Part shown: positions 13,385-25,647 of the stretch, one piece after another
Layout: every line of letters starts with the position of its first letter
Numbering within the stretch: the first letter of the stretch is position 1
Assembly: GCF_030936135.1 (NCBI RefSeq)
Contig: NC_082597.1
Coordinates: 40,529,095 to 40,593,094 of the forward strand
From: Gavia stellata
Taxonomy: Eukaryota > Chordata > Aves > Gaviiformes > Gaviidae
DNA: 64,000 nt
Direction of reading: 5' to 3'
Notes under the pieces: model-generated
Seen by the model: the letters and a program-made list of their open reading frames with translations, nothing else
The model's database searches: none
What the model was told of the DNA's origin: nothing
Made by a program: the position numbers and the translations under genes

Positions 13385-13800
13385 AGACTTCCCTTTTCTT
13401 GGGGTATGGCTGTCTCAGCACAATACTCAACATAACTGCAGAACTGATGTGGCTCAGGCATCCTGGTTTTAATTCCTTGAGGATCTGGCAATTGGCTCAT
13501 GCGAAGGGTCACCATTTGAGGTCCTGCCTTACTAATTATGTGCTGCCCAACAACTAAATTTGTAATTGTTTTTCTTTAGTTTGAGCAGGGTCTGAATTTT
13601 TGTTTTTTTGTTTTATTTTTTGCCAGCAGACAAGCTTGGGTCTGTAAAGACAAGCGAGTACACTGACAAAAGTTTACCACTTAGTTTTCCAAAATGTAAA
13701 AACAAAAAAAAAGAAAAAAGACAAAAAATTAGACAACAAAATTTGCATTGTTCATTGTAGCACTATTGGTAATAAAAAATGTTTGTGCATTTTTATGTGA
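13385..13800 (+). other. CNOT2: CNOT2 3' UTR (proximal form)
   Basis: The untranslated region runs from the stop codon to just past the AATAAA at 13771. The exact cleavage site cannot be seen. The region includes a U-rich tract at 13595-13622 and an A-rich tract at 13698-13730 that are largely complementary. A second AATAAA lies at 14071, so a longer form is possible. Confidence 0.75.
13771..13776 (+). terminator. CNOT2: CNOT2 poly(A) signal, proximal
   Basis: A canonical AATAAA 387 bases after the stop codon, followed within 30 bases by a T/GT-rich stretch, which suits a cleavage and polyadenylation site. Confidence 0.75.
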
Positions 13801-14070
13801 AGATCCTTCTCGTATTTCATTTGGAAAGATGAGCAAGGTTTGCTTCCTTCATTTTACTTCCCCTTCTGTTTTTGAAAGGCAGTTTTCGCCAAGCTTAATG
13901 CAAGAATATCTGACTGTTTAGAAGAAAGATATTGCCACAGTCTCTGGTCAGTTTCCAGAGTTGTGTATTACTGAGCTTCATCTTTCCAGAATGAGCAAAA
14001 CACTGTCCAGTCTTTGTTACGATTTTGTAATAAATGTGTACATTTTTTTTAAATTTTTGGACATCACATG

Positions 14071-14076
14071 AATAAA
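14071..14076 (+). terminator. CNOT2: Possible distal CNOT2 poly(A) signal
   Basis: A second canonical AATAAA about 300 bases beyond the first, followed by a GTATGTATG-type GT-rich run. It could serve a longer 3' UTR, but the sequence alone cannot show that it is used. Confidence 0.4.
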
Positions 14077-14099
14077 GGTATGTATGTACGAATGTGTAT

Positions 14100-17000
14100 A
14101 TATTATATATATGACATCTATTTTGGAAAATGTTTGCCCTGCTGTACCTCATTTTTAGGAGGTGTGCATGGATGCAATATATGAAAACGGGACATTCTGG
14201 AACTGCTGGTCAGGGGACTACTTTGTCGCCCTGTGCACTAAAGGGCCAGATTTTCAGCAGCCAAGGACATCCATACCCAAGTGAATGTGATGGGACTTAA
14301 AGAAGTGAACTGAGACAATTCACTCTGGCTGTTTGAACAGCAGCGTTTCATAGGAAGAGAAAAAAAAAAAGATCAATCTTGTATTTTCTGACCACATAAA
14401 GGCTTCTTCTCTTTGTAATAAAGTAGAAAAGCTCTCCTCACTGCAGTGTTGACTTTGATTTGAGATTGTGAAATTATTTCTTCAACAATGAAAAATGGAA
14501 AAAAAAAAGTTGAAGTATTAAAACTATTGAGCTGTACAGTGGTTAAGACATTTGAAGAGTCTTTTTGCTGCTGACAAGTAAATTTATGAGAGAGTTTTAT
14601 ATTCTTTTCCACAGTAAAGTTTCCACAGCCAAAAGGTTTGGTTAACCTTGGTTTCAGATCCCCTCTCTGTAATAGCAAATAGCAAATCATTTTTAGAAAG
14701 GCGGGTGGGTAACATTTCAAATGATATAAAGATGCTTCAAGAATTCATCACAGAAGGAACACTTGGTAGAAGCTTGGTTTAGAACTGATCATAGCTTAGT
14801 TCCTGGTTGGTATTTTCCCACTTAAAACAGAAATGCATTTCATTTGATGATCAGTTGAACTTCCAGACACAAGCAAACATGAATATATGCTGGTTGTGAA
14901 AACTATAACTCTTCTCTAGAGCGGAGGAAGAAAAACCTGAACCATTTGGATAGTTTCCTTTTTCGTGATGTGACTGCCACTTCTCATTGAGTTGCCTCTG
15001 GTGATGCAAACCATTTCAAAATACCTGAAATTACCAAAGCAAGGAAAGACAGCAGAACACATCAGTGAATCATGGGGTTTTATTTTTAGGTTTTGACCTG
15101 TTTTTCTATGTAGTGCAAAACCAGCTTGTTGGCATGTATTAAATTATGCTTGGAAATTGGACCATTAATGGCATTGCTGTGGTTCTGTATCAGGTGTATA
15201 GCAATTTTAAATTCTACACTTCTTATATCTATTTTAAGATGATAGACATAAAAATATAAGCCTATTGATCATATTTTTTTTTTTATTGTTAAAGCAAACT
15301 GCTTTCTCAACTTGAAAGAAGAGGATGGTTATAATCCAGATGATGGCTAACACAGCTGAAAAAGATGGTGGCTTTTTCTTTTTCCCAAATCAGAGCAGAT
15401 GCAAACATGTATTTGATTATTCAAACATAAATTTATAAATTTTGAAAAGGATCATTTTCCAAGAGGGTCTTGCTCACTCAACAATTTATGTTACATTTTT
15501 CACTGTCAGAGGTCTGCTGTGATCTTTGCTTTTTTTTTTAAGTAGTCCTGAAATTATATTTACATCTTCAAATCAAATGTGATTATTTCTTATTATATGG
15601 GATTGAGTTTTTTCATCTGCATAGCCAATCTCATGTAAATGAATAACAGCTATGGTAAAGGGAGCAAGATAAGTTACATTAAAAATGGTTATCTTATACT
15701 ACTAAATACCTATGGTACTTTAAAAAAGATTAAGCCGAAATTGGGAACCTAAGTTCTCCAAAAAGTTACTTTGTGTTCAATGGCATGGTACTTCAAAAAT
15801 GCAGGATGATTGATTTTAGCAAACTTCTCACCTGTGAGCAAGGAACAGGTGCTTTGCCCCTTCCAAGGGCAAAAAAAGTCTGGCTCTTGTTTGTTGATTA
15901 AATAAGCATATATGGAGACTTTAAAATCTGTGACTTTATTTCATGTTACATGCTGGGTTGAAGCAGGAGAAACAGGTTTAAACAGAAAACAAGGTATAAA
16001 ATTGGAAATGCTTCTTAGCTGGTATTGCATTAATTAAAAAAAAAGGAAAAAAAAAAACATACTGCCTTTTTTTCTGAAAGGAAGAAAGCCTCAGCCCTCA
16101 TTTACACCTTTAAACAAGTGGTAAATTGGCAACTGAATTGTTGTTGGCAATTGACCTGGAGAATTGTAACACTGACACTTAAGGTCTGAGGCTTATTTAA
16201 TATGTTTTTACATTCTACTAATGCTATGAATAAGGGGAGAGAATAGAATCCTATTTTAAAAATACGTTTATTTGAGGTGGGTTTTTTCCCCCGTAATTAC
16301 AGCATTGTACAACAATGTGCAAGGTAAGTTCTGAGTACTAAACCCGATGTTCTTGGAAACAAGTAGAAGTATTCCTATTTCTGGCCTGTTTAACACACTC
16401 CTCGTATTTATTGCTCCTTATCGCATATTGTTTATAAGTCTTTATTGAGTAATTAGCTCCAGTTTCTCTGGAAATCCACTACCCTGAATTTCCAGGATTA
16501 AAATAGGTTTCACTCACTTGATTATCCGTAGTATTGGAGAAAACACTCGCAGTTGTTGTTTTAACAGTTATTACTCAAACCACCCTGCTTGTGGGAAAAT
16601 TGAGGGTACTGGGGAGTCATGGAGGAAGGAGGTAAGGACACTCCACCTGGGTCTTTAAAAACAAACAAAAAAAGAAAAAAATCACCCAGGACTCAATCTC
16701 CGCTGCCCTAGTACCCGGTGCCACAAATACTTAAGCGTGTGAGAACCTTCATGGGCTTGATTAATCTAATTGAAGACCCAAGTAATACAGGGAAGCCTGC
16801 AGATACTTACATGAGTAAAACTATTTTGCACATGACTGTGACCTCCGTTAAAGTGTCGGCTGCATGTGGGTCAGGATTTGTGACTGACCACACCGCTCTT
16901 TAACAGACGTGACATATACATGGTACAACAATGTATAATTGTATCACTTGGCCGCATGTCTTGTCTGAAATCCTCACTATTTTTATGAAAAAAATATATA

Positions 17001-20000
17001 TTGAGAATGTACACAAAATAAGAACTTGTGTGTTGTAGTCAGATGTGAAATTGTTTGCAGGTTCCTGAGGGACTCTCTCTGTTGACTGTGAAGAGATCAG
17101 AAACTTTGGCACGACCTAAGCAGTGCTGGAAGGCATAGAGGTCTATGGGGCAGTCAGCTCGATCCCGCATGGCTCGTAGGTGGCCGTGGCTATTGAAGAA
17201 GGCTGTTCAGTTTTTAAATAATACTGGTTTAAAGATATTTGTTGCCTAAAAGGAACACTTTTTTTTCTTTCTTTTTTTTAAAATTAATTCCCTGTAACTT
17301 CTGAGTGAAAGTACTTCTGTGGCTGGATGTTGACTGAAACAAAAAAGAAAATTTGATTGCTATCTGTCACACTCAAGAAGAGCTTCTAAATGCACAGTTG
17401 TCATCCTGAGCATGAGGTAGCTAGACAGTGCTTTTGATTTAATACCTTAAATATAACAATTGCTTCTATTAAAGTGAAATTTCTGAGTGTGTTTAGTTTT
17501 CAAATACCATACTCTTTTATCGTATTCCTCAAAACTTGCTGCTGCCTAAAAATTACACTAGTAGTAGTTGAATTCTGGTAAAGAATGCAGATTGGGCTAA
17601 GCAGTTAGTCTGAATTGACAACCAATGGTTTTATTTTCATATAGTATGAGAATTAAAATGGTGTAGCTGTTTTCATTTTTCTCCTCCGATAAGTGTGCGT
17701 GCTGTCATTTCCACAAATCTGAAAGCTTCTAGTACATTTAAAAGACCAGAGGAAATGCAGCTGGATTACTTACTTTGAAATTGTGGTTTGAATTACTTCA
17801 GTAGGCTTAGCTCTTAAAAGCCCTTTCCTGTTGGAGCTAAACTGCATTTTTTTGAAAGTAATGTTGAAGCACACAGTACAATAGTTTTGAATATTACTGA
17901 TTCAACCCACTTCAGAATTAGCAGTGCTAACAAAGCTTACATATTATTTTCCTAGACTTCGGTTTATCATTTACATTTCATATTCTCTTGTCAGTATTAA
18001 CATGCCAATATTGGATGTGGGTATATGTCAGAATTTTCCTGGTGAAGCTGCCAAAATAATTTTCTGCGAAACCACTTCTTTGAACTCCCTCTGGTTTAAC
18101 AGACAAACAATCCAGTGAAGTAGCCAGTTTTCACGACTGCACCATCCTGCATCACCTGTAAAACAGTCCTGATGAGGAGCGAAGGAAAGGCAGGCATCCC
18201 GGAGCCGCTCTGTCCGACGCGGACAGCGATGAAATTCTGGGGAAACTCTTCAGCTTTTTCCACAGCTCTTCTCTTGGACAAAAAGGCTGTTTTGGTTGTT
18301 CCCCTGCCCCTAGGTGTGTTTCTACCAGCCGGCTGGCATCTCCCTCCCTTTGAAGGCCAATTTACTTTCTGGTGGGCAACAGAGTATTGGTCTCAAAAAA
18401 GCATTTTGTTATTGTATATATGTATTTGTATTCAAAAAGGGGGTTCATTACCGGCGCTTTCATGGAAGACGGCGCGAGGACCACCGCTAGACTTCAGCAA
18501 GGAAACAGGGACGTGTGGGCCCATTCCCCTCGGCTGGCCCCTGTGGGCATGTGGTGACAGCCCCACCGCGGCCAGTCCGGCCTCGAGGTACAAGGCGGAG
18601 GCATCCTCACCACGGCCGTATGAGCTGCCCTCCGGTGGGTCATCAGCGGCTGGCCACAGGTAAGCCTGCCCCTTGGTCGCAAAGCAAGGAAGGGCCTGAA
18701 AAAGCAGATAGCAACCTGTTTTTCTGCTGTTGAAAATTTCATAGAGACGTGTAACTTTGTACGCCAGCTTTCTCAGCCCTGGCTGGTCCTGACGCAGCCC
18801 CTGGTCGTGGAGTCAGCGTCCTGACTCCTGCCCTCAGCAGGTGACAGCAGAGCTAAAGTCTTTGCACCTGGGTGCCTAGTACCCAGCTTTACTCTCTTAC
18901 AAATTGGGCATTCATGATCATTTTTCACTTCCAACAGACCCAAATAGACTTGGAGTCCTGACTGAGTTACTTGTGCAGAACTTCAAAACCGATGAGATTA
19001 CCTGGTGAATGTTAAAACACTGTTCCCAGTTAAAATACAGCCTTAGCATCTCCTCTGACTACGGATGATGCGGGGTTGGATGCACACAGGAGGATTAACT
19101 CTCAAGGTTACTGTGTCACCCAGCGAGCTGTTGCCTTAATTTTCAGCTGACAGCACTTTATGTACAGGGGAAGGCAAGAAATTGAACTGAGTACCGAGCG
19201 CAGGGAGACCCAACACCAGCTGTTCAGAAGGTAAGAAAGACAAGAAGTCACAGCCCATCTAAACGGGGAAACCAGGGCTGGAGCTTTCCTCAGGAAAGGG
19301 GCTTCGGGTGGCAGGCAACTAACCTACCTGATGAAAAATTCATTTTTTATAATACGAAAGCTCTATGTAGCAAGCTCCACCATTAAAGACTGCCATCGTC
19401 ACAAGCACTGGCAGCAAAGCCTGACTAATGGGAATGGATGACCAGAGCCAAGGACTAGCCAAGACGCGTTTGGTTGCTAGTATAAAAACCTATTTCAGGT
19501 TTAAGAAAAAATGAGAATAAATTTTAAAAAATCCCAGGCTTAGAGCCCGAGTGCTTTTTCAGAAACCCTATGGTATTAGGAGCGGCTACTACAGAGCTGT
19601 CGGCCTGGGGGCAGCGTGATAGCGCACTGGTGCAACCAAGGACAATATTTGCATCCATTTATATTCATGTCACAGCATGGATTCCTAATAGCCTTCCTGC
19701 CAAACCTTGCTCAATAGTCCATTTGGACAACCTATGGATCAACTTTATTTTTAAAAGTTTGACGTTGCACTCTGCAGTGGGAAAGTGATTGAAAAACGCG
19801 GCCAGAGGGAAATGCTATTTTCCGTATTTATTTTTCTATTACTTCTGTACTTTCTTGTCTGCTGTATCAAGTTCAGCTATCGGCTCCGAAACTATCACGT
19901 TTTGTTCTACCTAATTGCCTTTGATAAAGACTACAGAATAAAAATGTAACTACTGCTTATGGTACTTTGGCACCAAAGACCTCGTTCTGTTGTGTTGCCA

Positions 20001-20600
20001 TGGTGGGAAATGCTGGGTAATAACCAAACGTTATTTGCAAAATTAGTGTATTTTCTTGGATTGACTGCTTTTCTGCAGACCCTCTTTGAAGAGGGCACTT
20101 CTTAGGGCGACTTTTCAAAGGTCAATACTGTCCTCTTGAAAGCAATTCCTGCCTAAAATATTCTGACAGCTGTCAACCTGCTTACCTATTATCTTCAGAT
20201 AATGATGAATGATTCAGGGGCTGGGTCTGTCCCTGCTGTGTGGATGCTGGATTTGGGGCTGGCCACAGCAGAGCACTTACCCTGCATCCCCGAAAAGTCG
20301 TGTTGAGGCAGGATAATGTTCAGCCAACTCTCATTATTTCCCTTCTCAGTTAATAAGGTGAAAATAGCAGCTGCTTCCTCACTTCCAGCTACTTAATTTC
20401 TTTAATTTGGGGTTTGACACCGCATGTATACATAGAGACCTCGCAGATTTTTGGCACATGGGGTTACTGAGCATGACTTCACACAGGCTGTCTTGGACCC
20501 CAGGACTTAGCCACGCCAGCGCTGAGAATTAGGAAGCACAAACTATTTTCACGGGCCGGCTCAAGCCATGATTTTATTCTTCTGGATTTACCCGCAGGGT
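14100..20600. other. Intergenic spacer between CNOT2 and KCNMB4
   Basis: This AT-rich spacer has no recognisable exon, RNA gene or well-marked transposon. GC content rises around 17.11-17.21 kb (see findings) and 18.17-18.70 kb. Short open frames there show no familiar domain. Regulatory elements for KCNMB4 may lie here but cannot be identified by eye. Confidence 0.6.
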
Positions 20601-20630
20601 CAGTACCCCATCCCTTGGGGGGATGATGGC

Positions 20631-20710
20631 CTAGAGGGGGGCGAGCGGGTGGGGGGCCGCAACGCGCCCAAGGGCGCGTTGCGGCCCCCCACCCGCTCGC
20701 CCCCCTCTAG
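20631..20710. repeat. Perfect 39-bp inverted repeat with 2-nt spacer
   Basis: The left arm, 20631-20669, and the right arm, 20672-20710, are exact reverse complements over 39 bases, separated only by AA at 20670-20671. Pairing stops abruptly outside the arms (C at 20630 opposite A at 20711). The arms are very GC-rich with several CpGs. The element sits about 320 bases upstream of the KCNMB4 start codon. It could extrude as a hairpin, or it could be a fold-back artefact of sequencing or assembly. Confidence 0.9.
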
Positions 20711-21028
20711 ACATTGCCCCTTGCACAGTACCCGGTATTAATCCAGACTAACCCTCCCCACAGCAAATCTCCCAGGCCGGATAATCCCATTGCAAGCTGT
20801 CCCTTCCACCCCCGGAGGGGCTTGAAGTAGGTCAGCCGGCTATACATTTGCATTTTATTTATTTATCTTGTTTTTTTTTTAATTTTTTTGCCGCCTGCTG
20901 GTTACACGCACACCCACCCCCGTGGGTCCTTCAGCCCCGGAGGAGGGCGGGGAGGGAGGCGGGGAGCGGCGGGAGCTTTAGCCGATGGCAGCGGCTGCCC
21001 GGCGGCGGATGCCAGCGGCAGCCGGGCG

Positions 21029-21367
21029 ATGGCGCGGGGCCGGGCGGTTTACGAGTACACGGAGGCGGAGGACAAGAGCATGCGGCTGGGTTTCCTCCTC
21101 ATCGCCGCCGGCTTGCTTTCCCTGCTGGGGCTGGGTTGCTGCTGGCTGCGCCCGGCGCTGCAGGAGCGGGGCGGCGGCGGCTCCGCCAACTGCACGGTGC
21201 TGGCGGTGCGGCAGCTGGGGGAGCGCTTCGCCTGCACCTTCTCCTGCGGGGCCGCCTGCCGCGGTACCGCCCGCTACCCCTGCCTCCAGGTCCTGGTCCG
21301 CACCTCCCGCTCCTCCGCCCCTGCCCTGCTCCACGAAGACGAGCGGCAGCTCCGCACCAACCCCAAG
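21029..21367 (+). CDS. KCNMB4: KCNMB4 exon 1: BK channel beta-4 subunit N-terminal half
   Basis: KCNMB4 is an auxiliary beta subunit of the large-conductance calcium- and voltage-activated potassium channel (KCNMA1), mainly neuronal. It slows gating and confers resistance to some scorpion toxins. Exon 1 encodes residues 1-113. Visible are a short cytoplasmic N-terminus with the family signature [10 protein letters not shown] (residues 8-17), a first membrane segment at about residues 20-40, and the start of the cysteine-rich extracellular loop (Cys55, 69, 73, 77, 85). Asn54 lies in an NCT glycosylation sequon. The ATG at 21029 was chosen because it gives the family N-terminus and has a strong Kozak context (G at -3 and +4). 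Two earlier ATGs are out of frame. The exon ends in phase 0 at AAG before GTGAGA. Confidence 0.96.
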
Positions 21368-21604
21368 GTGAGACCCGCGCAGCGCCGCGGGGTCGGGCGG
21401 TGGAGGGGGGGGGGGGGGTCCCGCAGGGCAAATCCTGCCCCCTCGCCGCGGTGCTGGGTGCCCTTTCACCCCCTCGCGCCCGCCTTTGGGGTCCGGGTGC
21501 CCCGTCACCACCCTCCCTTCGGGTGCGAGTTTTTTTCTCGTGGGGCGGAGGGATGAAGTCGCGGAGCATCCCTCCAAAATGCCCCTGTGCTGTTACTCAG
21601 CAAA

Positions 21605-21805
21605 AAGTATGTATGCAGTGTATATATATAAATACTATACATGGTATGCGTATATATAAGGGGTGTGTGTATATATATAGCGTCTATATGTACACACGCA
21701 CAATATATAATACTACACTATACTATATAATATAGTATAGTCTAGTACTAGACTGTACTGTATATAGTGTAACACTATATATGTGCACGCACACGATATA
21801 TATAT
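21605..21805. repeat. TA-rich microsatellite with nested palindromes
   Basis: This segment of repeated TATA, TGTG and TACA motifs is embedded in the CpG island. At 21717-21741 two 12-base arms (ACTATACTATAT and its complement) flank a single A. At 21739-21754 lies a perfect 16-base palindrome, AGTCTAGTACTAGACT. Such sequence is prone to cruciform formation and length instability. Confidence 0.8.
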
Positions 21806-24800
21806 TTTCCCGAAGATCCCCAGCTTATCCTTCCCGCGGGAGCGGTGCCGCCCCGGCCCCGGGCGGCCCGAGCGCAGCGGGGAGCAGCGGCGCGGCTCCG
21901 CCGCCGTTCCCCGCTCCGCCCGCCGCAGCCCCGGGACGCCGGGGGGAAGTCCTGCTGCCGGCGAGGAGGTCTGTCTGCCCGAGTGGTGACCGGTGCCGTC
22001 GCGCTGTGTGTCGCGGGGCTGAGGGGCTGCCCAGAGCAGATCCCCGAAGCACGAGGAGAAGTTGTAACGGAGCCACCGCTGACGGGGCGCCGGGGAGAGG
22101 GCTGCGCTGCAACAGACGTGTCCTCGGTGCTGCTTTGATTCTCAAACTTCTCCACCACCCACATGAACACGGACTGAGCGGAGGCGTCTTTAAAGTTGCG
22201 TCTTCTAGCAAACTAGGGTAGCCTGCAGGCAATATGTGACTCGTGCTTTTTCTTTCTTTGAAGGCAGTTACCTTGCTTTCTCCTTTTTCTTTTCGTGCTG
22301 AGCAAAGACCACCTTGCCAGCGTGCTGCCTGTGTGGAGGAGATTTTGTTAAGTAGTTTCCAGAAAATAAAAAGTGTGGCAGAATCCTCCCCCTTCCCCCT
22401 GAAAGAAGCCAAAATCAGGAGCGTATTAGAGAAGTGAATGTCCGCTCTTTGACCGAGATGTGGATGTAGCGCAGTGCCAAGGGTCATGGTAAGCACGATG
22501 CAGGGGTCTGCATGCAGGGGCTGGGGAGCCGACTTTCGTGTCCAGTTTGGGACGTGCAGCCTTGCATCTCCGCAGTCAGTTACACCCATGTGGAGCTGTC
22601 CTTGGAAGACAGATTAAGTTGCAAGCTCAGGGTTTGGGGGCTGCTGTTTTCCCCTTGGCAGCTTGTGGGCTCGGAAGAGTAATCGGGGCAAAAATCAGCA
22701 GAGCAAGAAGCAGGATGATAAATCTGACAGGATTTGGATTAAATTGTTGGCACCGCTCAGAAGCAATGAGTAATGAAGCTGCAGTGCTAAACGGTGCCTG
22801 AGAGCGAAGCGAGTGAAACGTTGGCTTGTGAGGGAGCTTTGCAAACTTTACCTTTGCCCAGGGGTGCTGCTGCCAGGCTCCCTGTGGAGAGGGCCATGGT
22901 TACAGAGAGGTGTACTGTGAGCACCCAGCTGCCCGAGCACCAGGGCTTCTCTAAACCTCTCTCCATCTTCAGGCGGGCTGGGGGTAGTTGCTGAAATGCC
23001 CTTTTGAGGTGGGGTGAAGATGCTGTGTTGCTGCAGAGGGTGCAGCGTGGCTGCCCCTGAGCACGGCCCGATGGCCCCGTTCTGGCCATCTCCAGGACGG
23101 ATGGGAGGTGGGAGGTGGGTTGGTGGGTGGTGAGCCGTGCCCACAGCACACCTGGGCTCATCAACTCTTGCAGCATCCTCAGTTTCAGCAGAGGTTTTCA
23201 AACTGGGCTGTGACCGCAATGTCTCTCTGACTAGTTTGAGTGGGGTTTTTTGTTTTACTTCTTGATCTCGTCTTCTCCTGCCTTTCCGGAAGTCTGGTGG
23301 GAAGAGGAGGATTGCACCTGCCCGGGGGCTGGATTACATTTTCTGCAGGGAGGCATCCAGAGCTTCAGAAGCGATGCCCGTAAATGTCACTCAGGAGCCT
23401 ATTTTTATTTAGTAATTAATAAGGAAACACAGGGCTATCTGTTGGCAGCACGTTGGACTTGCATGCTCTTACAAATATAATCCATTTTCTCTAGCTTGCA
23501 CCTTGCATCTCCAGGTGTGGGCTGTTTACCCTGGGACATTGATTGCTGAGGACTGAATCTGATTTACCAGATGAGACCAAGCAGAAATGATGTATTTTTT
23601 GATGGAACTGCATTCCCTGGTAGTAATTGAATTTGACTAAGTGGAGAACAACATAGAAAAAAATGCGCTCCAATTATTTTCCTTACCTTAAGGAGCTTAT
23701 GTAAAACCAACACAAAATAAGAATAAAAGTTGTTTAGGTCTCGTTAGGAAAGCCTACCCTTTTAAGGGAACGAAGTGTGTATAGCTGCCGCTTTGGTTTT
23801 CCCTTTTTTTCCCTAGTTTAATGTCTGTGGAGCTGAGCAGTTATATTCTCCTTTCAATATCTGTCCTAAAGTCTCACTGTCATCAAAAGCTTTAAGGATT
23901 TTATGCTGAAATAGATTAGTCGTACCACCAGAGTAGGAATCTGCTGGATTTAATGCTTGGGGTCCAGTACATATTTATGAATGAACACTTCAGGAGCCAT
24001 TTAACTCTTCCCATTTCCATCACCTTGCAGCACGCTTGCTAGGACATACAACATGCTAATCAGTCTCAACTGACTAGAAGGAAAAAAAAATTGACCAATT
24101 TTTTTCTGAACAGTCTTTAAATTTTCCATTCTGTTTAGCTGCTTCTCTTTGTAGGTTAGCAATTTTTCCTGGTAAATCAATAGTGCGGAAAAGGCATAGT
24201 TCAGGCTCCTTACAACATGCAACAATACTGAATCAGTTGGCAGCTTCACTCCATCCCAAAAATACCCAGTGTATCGGACTAAAAATATTCTACTTCATGT
24301 AGTAGAGTGGGCTGGTGTATAAACATACCAGCAGCTACGAATCTGTCTGTTCTAGTGAGGTCTAGCTGCAGGAAAAAGAAAATTTTTTTTCACTCTTGAT
24401 TCCTAAGATAATCACATCATTGTACAGCCCAGGATTCATTTTAGCTCTTAAAAGATTATATAGCTGGGTCAGACTTAATCCAGAAATGTATATATAAAGC
24501 GCTGGGCATGATTACATTCGTGTTCAGTCCGAGTGATTTGTGGATTTCTTTCTTTTTCTTTTTTTTAATTTAATTTTTGTCTCAGAGGGAGAAATTTCAG
24601 TGGAGGAACGGTAGCCTTTCTTCAGTTGCCTTGATAGCAGTAATAATCTCTGAGATAAGGCTTAAGGGGGATTAATTCCAAAGTCCATTTGTTGCTATCG
24701 TTCTGGCCATCGAGTGCATTGGCGGCACATACAGCCAGAGCAGGGGCCAGGCTATAGGTTTGGTTGGGTGAAATGACAGTGAAGTACGTCAGCTGCTGAA

Positions 24801-25647
24801 AAGATCTGCTTTCTGGCTTTTTAGACTTTTCCTTCTATGCTTGAGGTTAAGCGTAGTGCCAGAAGAACTTGCCGACTGTTTTGTTGAAGAAACATTTAGG
24901 GGAGTGAATGGTGAGCCTGATGTTAGCAGCTGTGCAGCAGGACCTGCTCCTCCCTGTCCCTGTCCCCGTCCCTGGGCAGGGGAGTAGAGCAGCCAGCCAC
25001 TGCTCCTTGCCTGTGCTCCACATCCGTGCGTGCTCCTGTCATGCTTCTTTCTGTAGCTGCTTAGCCTGATCAGATGATGTACAGTTGTCTCTTCTGTGTG
25101 CTTGTAGATAGAATCGGGTTTGGGTTTTGGCCTCTCTTAAATACGACCCATGACAGAGGAGGTTTAAAACAAAAAACATGCCTGACTCTACAAAAATTTT
25201 GGGAGGGTCTGGTGCATGTGGTGAATTATCAGATCTGTGTTCAGGCTGGTGCCCATGATGGGCAAACTCTGCAGATGCTGTCCAGCAATTCCTCTGGAAG
25301 CAGCCCCAGGTGCCACGGATAAACCCCACTGCCCTCATGTCTCGCCCAGGGTGCCCCTCGCTGCCTCGAGCCTCTGTGAGGGGTTGTGGATTTGGTCACT
25401 CCTGGTGGGTTTGTAGTGCTGATGGATGCAGGTGAAAACCAGACATGATGCTCAGCTCCAGCTCCCTCAGTACAGTCAGCTGGGAGGGGGACCTTTTTTT
25501 GTACTGATGGAGCGAGTTCCCCAGCTCATCTCCTGCCACAGTGGGATGGTTGTGGCAGTGCTTCCTCCCTTCCAGGCCATGAAGATAACCCAGTAATGTG
25601 CAGAGATGCTCACACACAGAGTTAGGAGAAGCTCATACATTGCTTTG

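Larger units (their letters stand above)
20890..22110. promoter_or_regulatory. KCNMB4: KCNMB4 CpG-island promoter region
   Basis: Base composition changes sharply from a T/A-rich stretch ending near 20889 to GC-rich DNA with many CpG dinucleotides. This spans the inferred 5' UTR, exon 1 and the start of intron 1. A TA-rich insert at about 21605-21805 interrupts the island, which resumes at 21830-22110. No TATA box is placed convincingly, so a dispersed CpG-island promoter is likely. The transcription start cannot be fixed from sequence alone. Confidence 0.7.

Noticed and set aside
20888-21028. In-frame upstream extension of KCNMB4
   Set aside because: It has no ATG (only a TTG at 20888) and its arginine/glycine-rich peptide is not part of the family, whose N-terminus fits the ATG at 21029.
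20848-21735. 295-codon and other long open frames overlapping KCNMB4 exon 1, on both strands
   Set aside because: They arise from the low stop-codon density of the CpG island and run into intron 1. Only the frame from 21029 matches a known family. The overlapping frame from 20985 is kept as a finding because it survives splicing.
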